Positions 9,795 to 19,575 of a stretch of DNA of 64,000 nucleotides are shown one piece after another. The DNA lies in NCBI RefSeq assembly GCF_003478335.1, contig NZ_QUFB01000006.1, positions 35,093-99,092 of the forward strand, in the 5' to 3' direction. The DNA comes from Clostridium sp. AM49-4BH (GTDB lineage: Bacteria > Bacillota > Clostridia > Lachnospirales > Lachnospiraceae). Within the stretch, counting starts at the first letter, position 1; every line of letters begins with the position of its first letter. The position numbers and the translations under genes are program-made. Below the pieces are notes generated by a model. That model saw only the letters and a list, made by a program, of their open reading frames with translations, was not told the DNA's origin and did not search any database.

Positions 9795-12119
9795 TTATAA
9801 TTTCATAGTCAACTGAATACGCTGTTTTTTGAGATCAACACCCATTACTTTGACATCAACGATATCTCCGACACTGACAACATCCAACGGGTGTTTGACA
9901 AATTTCTTATCCGACATTTCGGACACATGTACCAATCCATCCTGATGAACGCCGATATCTACAAACGCACCAAAATCAATAACATTTCGAACTGTCCCCT
10001 TAAGGATCATGCCCTCTTTGAGATCTTTCATCTCTAACACATCTGTTCGAAGGATCGGTTTTGGCATTTCATCACGAGGATCTCTCGCAGGTTTCTCCAA
10101 TTCCTTCAAGATATCAACCAGCGTGATCTCACCAATACCAAGCTCGTCAGCCATTTTCTTTTTGTCTTTCACACGCTTCTGCAAACTGCCGGAGGCTTTG
10201 TTCTCTGTCGGTGTTTCTTCCGTCTCACCGCTCGGCAGGTCTATCGAGCCAAAGGCTTCCGCAAAGGCTGCGCCAAAGGCTGTGTGCGTATTGCGTACAA
10301 CAAACTGCTGTTTCTTTTTCTTTGGAGCGGTTTTCTTCTTGGCTAATGGGGACTGCTGTTTGGCCGCTTCCGTCTGGATCTTTTTGAGTTCTTCCGTGTC
10401 AATGCCAAGCTTATCTAATAATGCATTGGCTGCATCATAAGTCTCCGGATGAACGCTCGTTGCATCCAATGGATTTTTTCCATCCAAAATACGCATAAAA
10501 CCTGCACACTGTTCAAAGGCTTTCGGTCCCAGTTTTGGTACTTTTAACAACTCTTTACGTGACGTAAACTTTCCGTTTTCTTCACGATACGTAACGATGT
10601 TCTTTGCGATCACTTTGCTGATACCGGAAATATACTCTAACAGTGAAGCGGATGCTGTATTCAGATCCACACCAACTTTATTTACACAATCTTCCACAAC
10701 ACCGGATAATGTTTCCCCTAACTTCTTCTGATTCATATCATGCTGATACTGTCCTACACCGATAGACTGTGGATCGATCTTCACCAACTCTGCCAGCGGA
10801 TCCTGCAAACGTCTTGCGATCGACGCTGCACTTCGCTGTCCCACATCAAAATTCGGAAATTCCTCGGTGGCAAGTTTACTTGCGGAATAAACTGAAGCAC
10901 CTGCTTCATTTACAATAATATACTGCACAGGTTCTTTGATCTCATGCAGCATATCCGCAATGATCATTTCCGACTCGCGGGATGCCGTTCCATTGCCGAC
11001 GGAGATCAGAGAAATTCCGTATTTCTGGATCAGTTTTTTCACCTCACGTTTTGCCTCTTCGACCTTGTTCTGCGGTGCTGTCGGATAGATCACCTTCGTA
11101 TCTAACACTTTACCGGTTGGGTCTACCACAGCAAGTTTACAACCGGTACGAAATGCAGGATCCCAGCCCAAAACTGTCTTACCGGCAATCGGCGGCTGCA
11201 TCAAAAGCTGCTCTAGGTTTTTACCAAATACTTTGATCGCACCGTCTTCTGCCTGCTCAGTCAACTCATTACGAATCTCGCGATCGATAGCAGGCGCGAT
11301 CAAACGCTTATAACTGTCTGTCACTGCCTCTTCTAACACCGGCGTTACGATCTCATTTTCCTCTGTGATCGTCTTTTTGCATAGATACGTAAGAATACGT
11401 TCTTCCGGAGCCTCCAGTTTTACCACTAGGAATTTTTCCTTTTCACCACGATTTAACGCAAGAACACGATGACCGGCAATCTTTTTAACCGGCTCCTGAT
11501 ATTCATAATACATCTCATAAACAGACTGCGCCTTTTCATCCTTGGCAGTTGATGTAAGGATACCTTCTTCCCGTGTTATATCACGGATATATTTACGATA
11601 ATCTGCATTATCAGAAATCTGCTCGGCAATAATATCTCTCGCTCCTGCAATCGCATCTGCAACATCTTTCACTTCTTTTTCCTCAGATACATACTGCTCG
11701 GCAATCGTTTCTAACGGCTCTGTCACTTCTTGTGCCAAAATGATCTGCGCTAATGGCTCTAATCCCTTTTCCTTGGCGATGATCGCTCTTGTACGGCGTT
11801 TTGGACGATACGGACGATACAAGTCCTCCACGAGCACCTGTGTCTCTGCTGCAAGGATCTGTGCCTTCAATTCATCGGTCAATTTTCCTTGTTCTTCAAT
11901 CGTTGCAAGAACCTGTTCCTTTTTTTCTTCCAGTGTACGCAAATAAGTTAATCGCTCACTCAGATTACGGAGTTGTTCATCATTCAACGAACCATGTGCT
12001 TCTTTACGGTATCTGGCAATAAACGGGATCGTATTGCCCTCGTCGATCAGTTTTATGACCGCCTCTACCTGCTGCGGACGAATTTCTAACTCTGCTGCTA
12101 TTTTCTTTACAATATCCAT
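9795..12119 (-). CDS. tex: Tex family transcription accessory / S1 RNA-binding protein
   Basis: 774 residues. The N-terminal Tex helical domain (IPFIARYRKEAHGSL), YqgF-like RNase H fold (VLGWDPAFRTGCKLAVVD), helix-hairpin-helix repeats (SASLLEYISGISKVIAKNIV) and a C-terminal S1 domain (GTVRNVIDFGAFVDIG) are all in order. Tex binds nucleic acid and affects transcription; its mechanism is not settled. Unusual is a lysine-rich insert with low-complexity linker at about residues 590-650 between the HhH and S1 parts. ATG at 12119, preceded by AAAGGA. Confidence 0.95.
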   Translation of the reverse strand: MDIVKKIAAELEIRPQQVEAVIKLIDEGNTIPFIARYRKEAHGSLNDEQLRNLSERLTYLRTLEEKKEQVLATIEEQGKLTDELKAQILAAETQVLVEDLYRPYRPKRRTRAIIAKEKGLEPLAQIILAQEVTEPLETIAEQYVSEEKEVKDVADAIAGARDIIAEQISDNADYRKYIRDITREEGILTSTAKDEKAQSVYEMYYEYQEPVKKIAGHRVLALNRGEKEKFLVVKLEAPEERILTYLCKKTITEENEIVTPVLEEAVTDSYKRLIAPAIDREIRNELTEQAEDGAIKVFGKNLEQLLMQPPIAGKTVLGWDPAFRTGCKLAVVDPTGKVLDTKVIYPTAPQNKVEEAKREVKKLIQKYGISLISVGNGTASRESEMIIADMLHEIKEPVQYIIVNEAGASVYSASKLATEEFPNFDVGQRSAASIARRLQDPLAELVKIDPQSIGVGQYQHDMNQKKLGETLSGVVEDCVNKVGVDLNTASASLLEYISGISKVIAKNIVTYREENGKFTSRKELLKVPKLGPKAFEQCAGFMRILDGKNPLDATSVHPETYDAANALLDKLGIDTEELKKIQTEAAKQQSPLAKKKTAPKKKKQQFVVRNTHTAFGAAFAEAFGSIDLPSGETEETPTENKASGSLQKRVKDKKKMADELGIGEITLVDILKELEKPARDPRDEMPKPILRTDVLEMKDLKEGMILKGTVRNVIDFGAFVDIGVHQDGLVHVSEMSDKKFVKHPLDVVSVGDIVDVKVMGVDLKKQRIQLTMKL

Positions 12120-12164
12120 AGTATCCTACATTCCTTTCTATACGCACTTTGCCTATGCATCAAG

Positions 12165-12200
12165 AGTAAAATAGGCAGCCACTCGATACGCGGCTGCCCT
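12165..12200 (-). terminator. Rho-independent terminator after lysC
   Basis: Stem GGGCAGCC/GGCTGCC with a short loop, followed by TATTTTACTC on the minus strand, about 58 bases after the lysC stop. Confidence 0.75.
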
Positions 12201-12257
12201 TCTTTACCTTGAACTCTTAAATTTTCCGCGCTGACAATATTTGATGTTCTCCGTCAA

Positions 12258-13469
12258 TTAACGAGACAATGCAAATGCATCATGAACTGCCTGTGCAGCC
12301 TCATTGACGTACTTCTCTTCTACGAGAACGCTGACGCGGATCTCGGAAGTAGAAATCTGCAAAATGTTTACTCCTGCATCATACAATGCTTCAAACATCT
12401 TAGCTGCAACACCTGCATTAGACATCATTCCGGCACCGACGATAGATACTTTGGCAACGTTAGTGTTCACTGTTGTCTTCTCGCATTTCAGACTTGTGTT
12501 AGCATGTCTTTCCAATGTCTCCATTGCCGTGTCTGCCTGATCTCTGGTTACTGTAAAGCTGATGTCCTGTGTTCCGCCATGCTCTACAGACTGTAAGATC
12601 ATATCTACATTGATATTGTGATTTGCTAAATGCTGGAACAGCTTAAATGCTACGCCCGGCTTATTCTCTAATCCAACTACTGAAATCTGTGCTACATTTT
12701 TATCTGTGGCTACACCACTTACTAACATTTTCTCCATTTTACTTTCCTCCTTTACTACAGTTCCTTCACTTGTATTCAAACTAGAACGTACTACCAACTG
12801 TACGCCGTATTTTTTAGCCATCTCAACAGAACGATTGTGCAATACACCGGCACCAAGACTGGCTAATTCCAACATCTCATCGTACGTGATCTCGTCTAAT
12901 TTACGAGCATTTGGTACGACGCGTGGATCTGCAGTAAAGACACCATCTACATCTGTATAAATCTCGCAGGCGTCTGCATGTAATGCAGCTGCCAATGCTA
13001 CTGCTGTCGTATCGGAACCACCTCTTCCGAGTGTTGTGTAATCATCAAACTTATTGATTCCCTGAAATCCTGTAATTACTACGATACGACGATTATCCAA
13101 CTCATTACGGATACGCTCCGTATCAATTCTCTTCAGACGAGCATTACCATACACTTCTGTCGTATGCATCTGCACCTGAAAAGCATTCATGGAAACTGCC
13201 GGAACACCGAGAGAGTCCATTGCCATTGCCATAAGTGCAACGGATGTCTGCTCACCTGTTGTAAGAAGCATATCCAACTCTCTGCGGGACGCCTTCGGAT
13301 TAATATCCTTTGCCATATCCAACAAAACATCTGTCTGTTTGCCCATTGCAGAAAGAACGACTACTACCTGATTTCCTTTTTTGTAATCTTCAATACAACG
13401 CTTCGCCACATTAAAGATCCGCTCTTTGTTGGCAACGGAAGTACCACCAAATTTCTTAACAATTAACAT
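12258..13469 (-). CDS. lysC: Aspartate kinase (with probable internal start for a beta subunit)
   Basis: First step of aspartate-family amino-acid synthesis (lysine, threonine, methionine). The kinase domain carries KFGGTSVAN and GRGGSDTTAVALAAAL, and two C-terminal ACT domains serve allosteric control. The length, 403 residues, fits the lysine-sensitive Bacillus aspartokinase II type. ATG at 13469 with AAGAGGAT upstream. Within the gene a strong AAAGGAGG precedes an in-frame ATG at residue 245 (position 12737), matching the B. subtilis case where a separate beta subunit is made from the same frame. The upstream neighbour hom makes a two-gene unit. Confidence 0.96.
   Translation of the reverse strand: MLIVKKFGGTSVANKERIFNVAKRCIEDYKKGNQVVVVLSAMGKQTDVLLDMAKDINPKASRRELDMLLTTGEQTSVALMAMAMDSLGVPAVSMNAFQVQMHTTEVYGNARLKRIDTERIRNELDNRRIVVITGFQGINKFDDYTTLGRGGSDTTAVALAAALHADACEIYTDVDGVFTADPRVVPNARKLDEITYDEMLELASLGAGVLHNRSVEMAKKYGVQLVVRSSLNTSEGTVVKEESKMEKMLVSGVATDKNVAQISVVGLENKPGVAFKLFQHLANHNINVDMILQSVEHGGTQDISFTVTRDQADTAMETLERHANTSLKCEKTTVNTNVAKVSIVGAGMMSNAGVAAKMFEALYDAGVNILQISTSEIRVSVLVEEKYVNEAAQAVHDAFALSR
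12735..12753 (-). promoter_or_regulatory. Internal ribosome binding site and start for aspartokinase beta subunit
   Basis: AAAGGAGG (12753-12746), 8 bases, then ATG (12737-12735) in the lysC frame. It would yield a 159-residue protein made of the two ACT domains. B. subtilis lysC has the same arrangement at about residue 246. Confidence 0.75.
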
Positions 13470-13507
13470 ATCTATCCTCTTTTCTGCTCATATTACTGAG
13501 CGGCTTA

Positions 13508-14728
13508 TTATTTCGTCTCCGGAACACGGATCTTATTGATCACATTGCCGAGTGAATCTGCTGCTGATGCATAAGCTCCCTCTGTGATCTCTCCCGTGAT
13601 AAATGCATATTCGTCCGCATATCCGGCATCAATCTCTGTCACATCGCCAAACGCTTCTTTGACCTTAGCTGCATTCTGTGACTTATCTCCACGCAAACGC
13701 ACGAAGAAGCTGCTCTTGCTCTCCTCAAAAGGCTCTAAAGCGATCTTCTCGGCACTCCACTGTACCTCAACGCATTTTCCTATGTTTTTAGCGACTTCCA
13801 TAACATCGGAAACGACCGCACTGGCTGTTGCCAGCTTGCCGGCGCCCTGTCCATAGAACATGACATCTCCAACCATATTTCCTTTTACTAAAATAGCGTT
13901 AAATACATCGTCTACGCTATATAATGGGTTCTCCGGATAGATCAGCACCGGTGCAACTTTTGCGCTGATGCGATCTCCATCTTTCTTGCTGGAACCAAAA
14001 ATTTTTACTTTGGCCCCGATCTTACCGGCATATACGATATCACGGTCTGTGATCTTGGTAATTCCCTCTGTATAAACATCGTTAAAATCCAGTGTCTTGC
14101 CATAAGCAAGAGAAGTTAAGATTGCGATCTTGCGGCAGGCATCATATCCTTCCACATCTGCAGTCGGATCTGCCTCTGCATAACCAAGCTGCTGCGCCTC
14201 TTTGAGCACTGTGTCAAAATCAGCTCCCTTATTGGTCATCTCTGTCAAAATAAAGTTCGTTGTACCGTTTAAGATACCGGAAATCTCCAATATCTCATCC
14301 GGATTTAAAGAACTCTGCAGTGGGCGGATAATCGGAATACCACCACCAACACTGGCCTCAAACAAGAAACTTACATTGTGGTCTTTTGCTATCTGAATAA
14401 GCTCCGGTCCAAAATCAGCCACCAACGCTTTGTTGGATGTGCAAACACTCTTCCCGGCCTCCAAACTAGCCTTTACAAACTCATAGGCAGGGTGTAATCC
14501 TCCCATCGTTTCTACAACCACATGAACCTCCGGATCATTTTTGATCACTTCAAAATCATGTACCAGCACTTCCTCTACCGGATCTCCCGGAAAATCTCTC
14601 AAGTCCAGCACATATTTTGTACAGATCTCATCCCCGATGCGTTTTGCGATCATCGCATTGTTCTCGCGAATAATATCAAAAACACCGGATCCGACTGTTC
14701 CGTAGCCTAACACACTTACGTTAATCAT
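13508..14728 (-). CDS. hom: Homoserine dehydrogenase
   Basis: NAD(P)-dependent reduction of aspartate semialdehyde to homoserine. The Rossmann motif is VLGYGTVGSGV, the catalytic region is GYAEADPTADVEGYDACRK, and a C-terminal ACT domain gives a total of 406 residues. The start at 14728 (MINVSVLG) follows GGAGG; an upstream in-frame ATG at 14740 lies on the ribosome binding site itself. The gene ends 38 bases before lysC, so the two pathway genes are probably one operon. Confidence 0.95.
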   Translation of the reverse strand: MINVSVLGYGTVGSGVFDIIRENNAMIAKRIGDEICTKYVLDLRDFPGDPVEEVLVHDFEVIKNDPEVHVVVETMGGLHPAYEFVKASLEAGKSVCTSNKALVADFGPELIQIAKDHNVSFLFEASVGGGIPIIRPLQSSLNPDEILEISGILNGTTNFILTEMTNKGADFDTVLKEAQQLGYAEADPTADVEGYDACRKIAILTSLAYGKTLDFNDVYTEGITKITDRDIVYAGKIGAKVKIFGSSKKDGDRISAKVAPVLIYPENPLYSVDDVFNAILVKGNMVGDVMFYGQGAGKLATASAVVSDVMEVAKNIGKCVEVQWSAEKIALEPFEESKSSFFVRLRGDKSQNAAKVKEAFGDVTEIDAGYADEYAFITGEITEGAYASAADSLGNVINKIRVPETK

Positions 14729-14811
14729 AGTTTCCTCCATTTCTCTGCCAATGTATTTTTATTTATGTCAGATGCCCCCTTACAAAAAGGAGCATAGAGC
14801 ACACTGCTCAT

Positions 14812-15916
14812 TTACTTTGTGATCCATGCTAAATATGCATTGATAAACGGATCCAGATTGCCATCCAAAACGTCTTGCACATTACCGATCTCAGCACCGG
14901 TACGATGATCTTTGACCATGGTATACGGCTGCAGCACATAGGAACGGATCTGGCTTCCCCAGCCAATCTCTTTGGATTCACCTCGGATACCGCTCGCCTT
15001 TTCCAACTGCTCCTGCTGTTTTAAAATATACAGCTTTGCCTTGAGCATCTGCATTGCCTTATCCTTATTCATATGCTGTGAACGTTCATTTTGGCACTGT
15101 ACCACGATCCCTGTCGGGAAATGGGTAATTCTAATTGCAGAAGAAGTCTTATTGATATGCTGACCACCCGCTCCACTGGAACGATATGTATCGATACGAA
15201 TATCATCATCTGCGATCTCAACATCAAGATCTTCTTCGATATCCGGCATGACATCACAGGATACAAAGGATGTCTGCCGTTTGCCGGCTGCATTAAACGG
15301 TGAGATTCTCACCAAACGGTGCACTCCATGCTCTGATTTCAGATAACCATACGCATTTGCGCCATTGATCTGCAGCGTAACTGATTTATAACCCGCTTCA
15401 TCACCATCCAGAAAATCCAGCATTTCAACTTCAAATCCATGCTTTTCTGCAAAGCGCTGATACATACGGCACAACATACTTGCCCAGTCGCAGCTTTCTG
15501 TTCCACCGGCACCGGCATGAAGCGTTAATATTGCATTGTCTTTGTCGTATTCTCCACTCAAAAGTGTTTCAATACGCAGGGATTCGTATTCCTGCTCAAA
15601 TTGCTGCAGTGAATCTTCTACTTCCTCCAACACGCTGGCATCATTTTCTTCCTCCGCGATCTCGATCAACATCAAAATATCATCGCGGGCACTCTCCAAT
15701 GACTCATAGCGTTCTATCACGGATTTCAGCTTTTTGGACTCCTGCACGATCTTGGCAGAATGTTCCGGGTCATCCCAAAATCCCGGATCTTCCATTGTCT
15801 TGTCCAGTTCTTCCACTCGATCTCGTTTATTAGCGAGGTCAAAGTGAATTCCCCATTTCAAGCAGTGGCTGTTCATAGTTTGCAAGCGTCATTTTGACTC
15901 TGTCAAACTCTACCAT
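14812..15916 (-). CDS. prfB: Peptide chain release factor 2, programmed +1 frameshift
   Basis: RF2 recognises UGA and UAA stops. The GGQ motif sits in the SSGAGGQHINKT segment, and SPF-type recognition residues lie nearby. Translation starts at the ATG at 15916 (after AGAGGTG) and reads 25 codons to CTT TGA C, where the TGA at 15841-15839 must be bypassed by a +1 shift to continue into DLANKRDRVEEL. This is the conserved autoregulatory site: low RF2 favours the shift. A G4 run lies upstream of the slippery codon, but 6 bases away, farther than in the E. coli site. Not a sequencing error. 3' end is 83 bases before hom. Confidence 0.95.
15839..15852 (-). promoter_or_regulatory. prfB programmed frameshift site
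   Basis: GGGGAATTCACTTTGAC reading on the minus strand: the slippery CTT, then in-frame TGA followed by C, the classical RF2 sensor. Confidence 0.9.
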
Positions 15917-15952
15917 ACCAACTCACCTCTTTCTATATTTTATCAATTATAT

Positions 15953-15983
15953 CCTTCCGGCTCACGATCCGTGAACCGGAAGG
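15953..15983 (-). terminator. Hairpin after secA
   Basis: Long stem CCTTCCGG with inner TCACG/CGTGA pairs just after the secA stop. On the minus strand it is followed only by an A/T-rich stretch without a clear T run, so termination may be partial and prfB may be read from secA. Confidence 0.5.
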
Positions 15984-15997
15984 CACTATAATACTTA

Positions 15998-18562
15998 TTA
16001 TGCACGGCGTCCGCAGCACTGTTTGTACTTACGTCCGGAACCGCATGGGCACGGGTCATTTGGCTGTACCTTCTTGGTTGTACGGCGCTTTGGCTGTGCC
16101 GGCTGAGACTCATCCTTATTCGTTCCGGTAACCTTAGCAACCTGCTCACGCTCTACTTTCTGCTCGATCTTGATATGTGTGAGCGCTTTTACAGTCTCCT
16201 CTGTGATCGAATCAATCATTGCATTGAACATATCAAATCCGGCGAATTTGTATTCCACAACCGGATCTCTCTGTCCATATGCCTGTAATCCGATACCTTC
16301 ACGAAGCTGATCCATATCATCGATATGATCCATCCACTTATTATCAATAACTCTCAACAGAATAATTCGCTCAACCTCACGGATCTGATCCGGATCAGGG
16401 AATTCTGCCTCTTTTGCCTCATATACCTTAACGGCTTCCTCTTTGAGTTTCTGTGCCAGATCCTCTCTGGTACCATGTTTTAACATCTCGTCGTCAAGCT
16501 GAATTCTCTTCAACGGTATGATCGGAAGCAAGACATTATTTAACTCCTGTACATCCCAGTCTTCTGCACTGCCATCCTCCGGAATGACTGAATTTACGCA
16601 ATTTTCCACTTCATCGGTGATCATCTTGTAGATCGTATCACGCATACTCTCTCCATCCAGAACACGACGACGCTCTTTATAGATCACCTCACGCTGCTCA
16701 TTATTAACACGGTCAAACTCCAGCAAATTCTTACGAATACCAAAGTTGTTACCCTCAATCTTCTTCTGTGCATTTTCGATCGCACTGGAAAGCATCTTGT
16801 GCTCTACCTGCTCTCCGTCCGGCATAGCATCAAACAGTCCCATGATTCGCTCTGAGCCGAAAAGACGCATCAGATCATCTTCCAAAGAAATGTAGAATCT
16901 GGATTCACCAGGATCTCCCTGACGTCCGGCACGACCGCGCAACTGGTTATCAATACGACGGGACTCATGTCGCTCCGTACCGATGATCTTCAGACCACCA
17001 AGTTCCGTAACCCCATCGCCAAGCTTAATATCGGTACCACGACCGGCCATATTCGTTGCGATCGTAACGGCACCCTTCTGTCCGGCATCCGCAATAATCT
17101 CTGCCTCCAACTCATGGAACTTCGCATTCAAGACTTTATGCGGAATGCCTGCTTTCTGAAGTTTAGCACTCAGATACTCAGAAGTATCAATTGTGATCGT
17201 ACCGACCAAAACAGGCTGCCCCTTCTTGTGAGCCTCTACAATGTCAGCAACAACGGCATTGAACTTGTCCTCTTTGGTCTTATATACTGCATCATTATAG
17301 TCAATACGCGCAATCGGCTTGTTGGTAGGGACTTCAACAACGTCCATCTCGTAAATCTCACGGAACTCTTTTTCCTCAGTCAACGCAGTACCGGTCATAC
17401 CGGATTTCTTCTCGTATTTATTAAAGAAGTTCTGGAACGTGATCGTTGCCAGTGTTTTACTCTCTCTCTTGACCTTAACATGCTCTTTCGCCTCGATCGC
17501 CTGGTGCAGACCATCCGAAAAACGGCGTCCCGGCATGATACGTCCCGTAAACTCATCAACGATCAAAACCTCATCGTCTTTTACCACATAATCTTTGTCG
17601 CGATGCATCAAAGAATGTGCACGAAGCGCTAAGTTGATATTATGCTGCAATTCCAAGTTGTCCGGATCTGCAAGGTTCTCTACCTGGAAGAAACGCTCTG
17701 CCTTGCGCACACCTTCTTCTGTCAGATTTGCATTTTTATCCTTTTCATCGACAACATAATCTCCGGTTTCCTGCTGTTCCTCATTCATGAGAATATCCAT
17801 CTTGGAAAGTTCTTTTGCAGTACCTTTGGTCAACTGTCTTACGAAAATATCACACATCTCATACAATTTAGTGGACTTGCCACTTTGACCGGAAATGATA
17901 AGTGGTGTTCTCGCCTCATCGATCAATACCGAATCCACCTCATCGATGATCGCATAATGAAGACTTCTCTGTACAAGCTGCTCCTTGTATACAACCATGT
18001 TATCACGCAGATAATCAAATCCAAGTTCATTATTGGTTGCATACGTAATGTCACAGTTATATGCCTCACGGCGCTCATCATTATCCATATTATTTAAGAT
18101 AACACCAACCGTGAGTCCCAAAAATTCATGTACTTTACCCATCCACTCAGCATCACGCTTTGCCAAGTAATCATTGACGGTAACGATATGGACACCTTTG
18201 CCCTCTAACGCATTCAAATATGCCGGCAATGTAGATACCAACGTCTTACCTTCACCGGTACGCATCTCTGTGATACGTCCCTGATGTAAAATAACGCCAC
18301 CGATCAACTGTACTCTATAATGACGCATATCCAATACACGAGTAGCCGCCTCGCGGACAGTAGCATACGCTTCCGGCAGGATATCGTCCAATGTCTCACC
18401 GTTCGCCAAGCGCTCCTTAAATTCAGGCGTCTTAGCCTGTAGTTGCTCGTCTGTGAGCTTCTCAAATTCCGGTGCTAATGCTTCAATTTTATCAACAATC
18501 GGAATGATTCGCTTTACCTCACGCTCACTGTGAGTACCAAAAATCTTAGTAAATACACTCAT
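15998..18562 (-). CDS. secA: Preprotein translocase ATPase SecA
   Basis: Motor of the Sec export pathway. Walker A is in [10 protein letters not shown], the DEAD-like box in [20 protein letters not shown], and the helicase motif [10 protein letters not shown] is present. The C-terminus ends in the zinc-binding SEC-C motif ([16 protein letters not shown]), so this is full-length SecA1. 854 residues. ATG at 18562 follows GGAGA. Own promoter directly upstream. Confidence 0.98.
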   Translation of the reverse strand: MSVFTKIFGTHSEREVKRIIPIVDKIEALAPEFEKLTDEQLQAKTPEFKERLANGETLDDILPEAYATVREAATRVLDMRHYRVQLIGGVILHQGRITEMRTGEGKTLVSTLPAYLNALEGKGVHIVTVNDYLAKRDAEWMGKVHEFLGLTVGVILNNMDNDERREAYNCDITYATNNELGFDYLRDNMVVYKEQLVQRSLHYAIIDEVDSVLIDEARTPLIISGQSGKSTKLYEMCDIFVRQLTKGTAKELSKMDILMNEEQQETGDYVVDEKDKNANLTEEGVRKAERFFQVENLADPDNLELQHNINLALRAHSLMHRDKDYVVKDDEVLIVDEFTGRIMPGRRFSDGLHQAIEAKEHVKVKRESKTLATITFQNFFNKYEKKSGMTGTALTEEKEFREIYEMDVVEVPTNKPIARIDYNDAVYKTKEDKFNAVVADIVEAHKKGQPVLVGTITIDTSEYLSAKLQKAGIPHKVLNAKFHELEAEIIADAGQKGAVTIATNMAGRGTDIKLGDGVTELGGLKIIGTERHESRRIDNQLRGRAGRQGDPGESRFYISLEDDLMRLFGSERIMGLFDAMPDGEQVEHKMLSSAIENAQKKIEGNNFGIRKNLLEFDRVNNEQREVIYKERRRVLDGESMRDTIYKMITDEVENCVNSVIPEDGSAEDWDVQELNNVLLPIIPLKRIQLDDEMLKHGTREDLAQKLKEEAVKVYEAKEAEFPDPDQIREVERIILLRVIDNKWMDHIDDMDQLREGIGLQAYGQRDPVVEYKFAGFDMFNAMIDSITEETVKALTHIKIEQKVEREQVAKVTGTNKDESQPAQPKRRTTKKVQPNDPCPCGSGRKYKQCCGRRA

Positions 18563-18602
18563 AATTATCTCCTAATCTAAAATTTATAACAAACCAATCT
18601 AA

Positions 18603-18631
18603 AGTATATCATTATCCCCTTTCAAACGCAA
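18603..18631 (-). promoter_or_regulatory. secA promoter
   Basis: TTGCGT (18631-18626), 17-base spacer, TATACT (18608-18603), about 40 bases before the secA start. Confidence 0.65.
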
Positions 18632-18658
18632 GGGGTGCCAACAGCAATTTCTCGTTCT

Positions 18659-18708
18659 CAAAAAAAAAGAGAAGACTACTTATCGATTGCTCTCAAAATA
18701 GTCTTCTC
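18659..18708 (-). terminator. Rho-independent terminator after hpf
   Basis: Ten-base stem GAGAAGACTA/TAGTCTTCTC followed on the minus strand by a run of about ten T. Confidence 0.88.
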
Positions 18709-18766
18709 ACGCTTATCTTTCTCTTTACCTAATCCCTAAGGATCTTATACCTTACCTATAATCTTT

Positions 18767-19294
18767 CTAAAATTCCGGCTCGATCAATCCGAAAGTGTTA
18801 CCTTTACGCTTATAAACAACATTGACTTCATCTGTCTCTGCGTTACGGAATACATAGAAATTATGTCCTAACAGATCCATCTGAATACATGCTTCTTCCG
18901 GATCCATCGGCTTCATTGCAAATCTCTTAGAACGGATGATCTTGATCTCATCATCATCGTGGATCTCTTCCTCAACAAACGCTTTACTAAGACTAGCTGC
19001 CGTCTGTTGCTGATCTACCAATTTATTTTTGTATTTGCGAAGCTGTCTCTCAATGATCTCCTCTACAAGATCAATGGATACATACATATCATTGCTTACC
19101 TGCTCGGCACGTACAATATTTCCTTTCATTGGAATCGTAATCTCGATCTTTTGTCTCTCCTTCTCGACACTTAACGTCACATGAACTTCGGTTTCCGGAG
19201 TAAAATAACGCTCTAATTTGCCAATCTTCTCATAGATGGCTTCCTTGAGTCCTTCTGTAACATCGATATTCTTTCCGCTGATAATATACTGCAT
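18767..19294 (-). CDS. hpf: Ribosome hibernation promoting factor, long form
   Basis: 175-residue long HPF, which dimerises 70S ribosomes into inactive 100S particles in stationary phase. The N-terminal S30AE domain starts MQYIISGKNIDVTEGLKEA. After a charged linker the C-terminal dimerisation domain includes MKPMDPEEACIQMDLLGHNF and VVYKRKGNTFGLIEP. I chose the ATG at 19294 (AAAGGAG, 8-base spacing); the GTG at 19303 lies on the binding site. Single-gene transcription unit. Confidence 0.95.
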   Translation of the reverse strand: MQYIISGKNIDVTEGLKEAIYEKIGKLERYFTPETEVHVTLSVEKERQKIEITIPMKGNIVRAEQVSNDMYVSIDLVEEIIERQLRKYKNKLVDQQQTAASLSKAFVEEEIHDDDEIKIIRSKRFAMKPMDPEEACIQMDLLGHNFYVFRNAETDEVNVVYKRKGNTFGLIEPEF

Positions 19295-19325
19295 AGTTAC
19301 CACTCCTTTGCTGTTTAATGGTTAT

Positions 19326-19354
19326 ATTATACCCCAACTCGTCCATAGAATCAA
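19326..19354 (-). promoter_or_regulatory. hpf promoter
   Basis: TTGATT (19354-19349), 17-base spacer, TATAAT (19331-19326). Confidence 0.65.
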
Positions 19355-19505
19355 GTGAAAATGCACAATTTTTATTTTGTAATAAGAAATTTATTATGCA
19401 ATTTTTACAATTTCATATCATATAACGAATATAACCCACGTTTTGCAATGCATCACATCGCCGAGCGTCGTATTGCCACAAAGTAATTTTCTATTCAGAC
19501 CATAC

Positions 19506-19549
19506 AAAAAGACAGCGATCCCCACGTTACGTAGAAACCACTGTCTTTC
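19506..19549 (-). terminator. Rho-independent terminator after the GH43 gene
   Basis: AAAGACAG and CTGTCTTT arms with a partly paired inner stem, followed by TTTTTG on the minus strand, 27 bases after the GH43 stop. Confidence 0.75.
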
Positions 19550-19575
19550 TTTATGGAATGAAAAATACGAATTAC

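Noticed and set aside
15839..15885. prfB frame break taken as sequence error
   Set aside because: It is the conserved CTT TGA C programmed site, and the shift is opposite in sense to the four single-base deletions.
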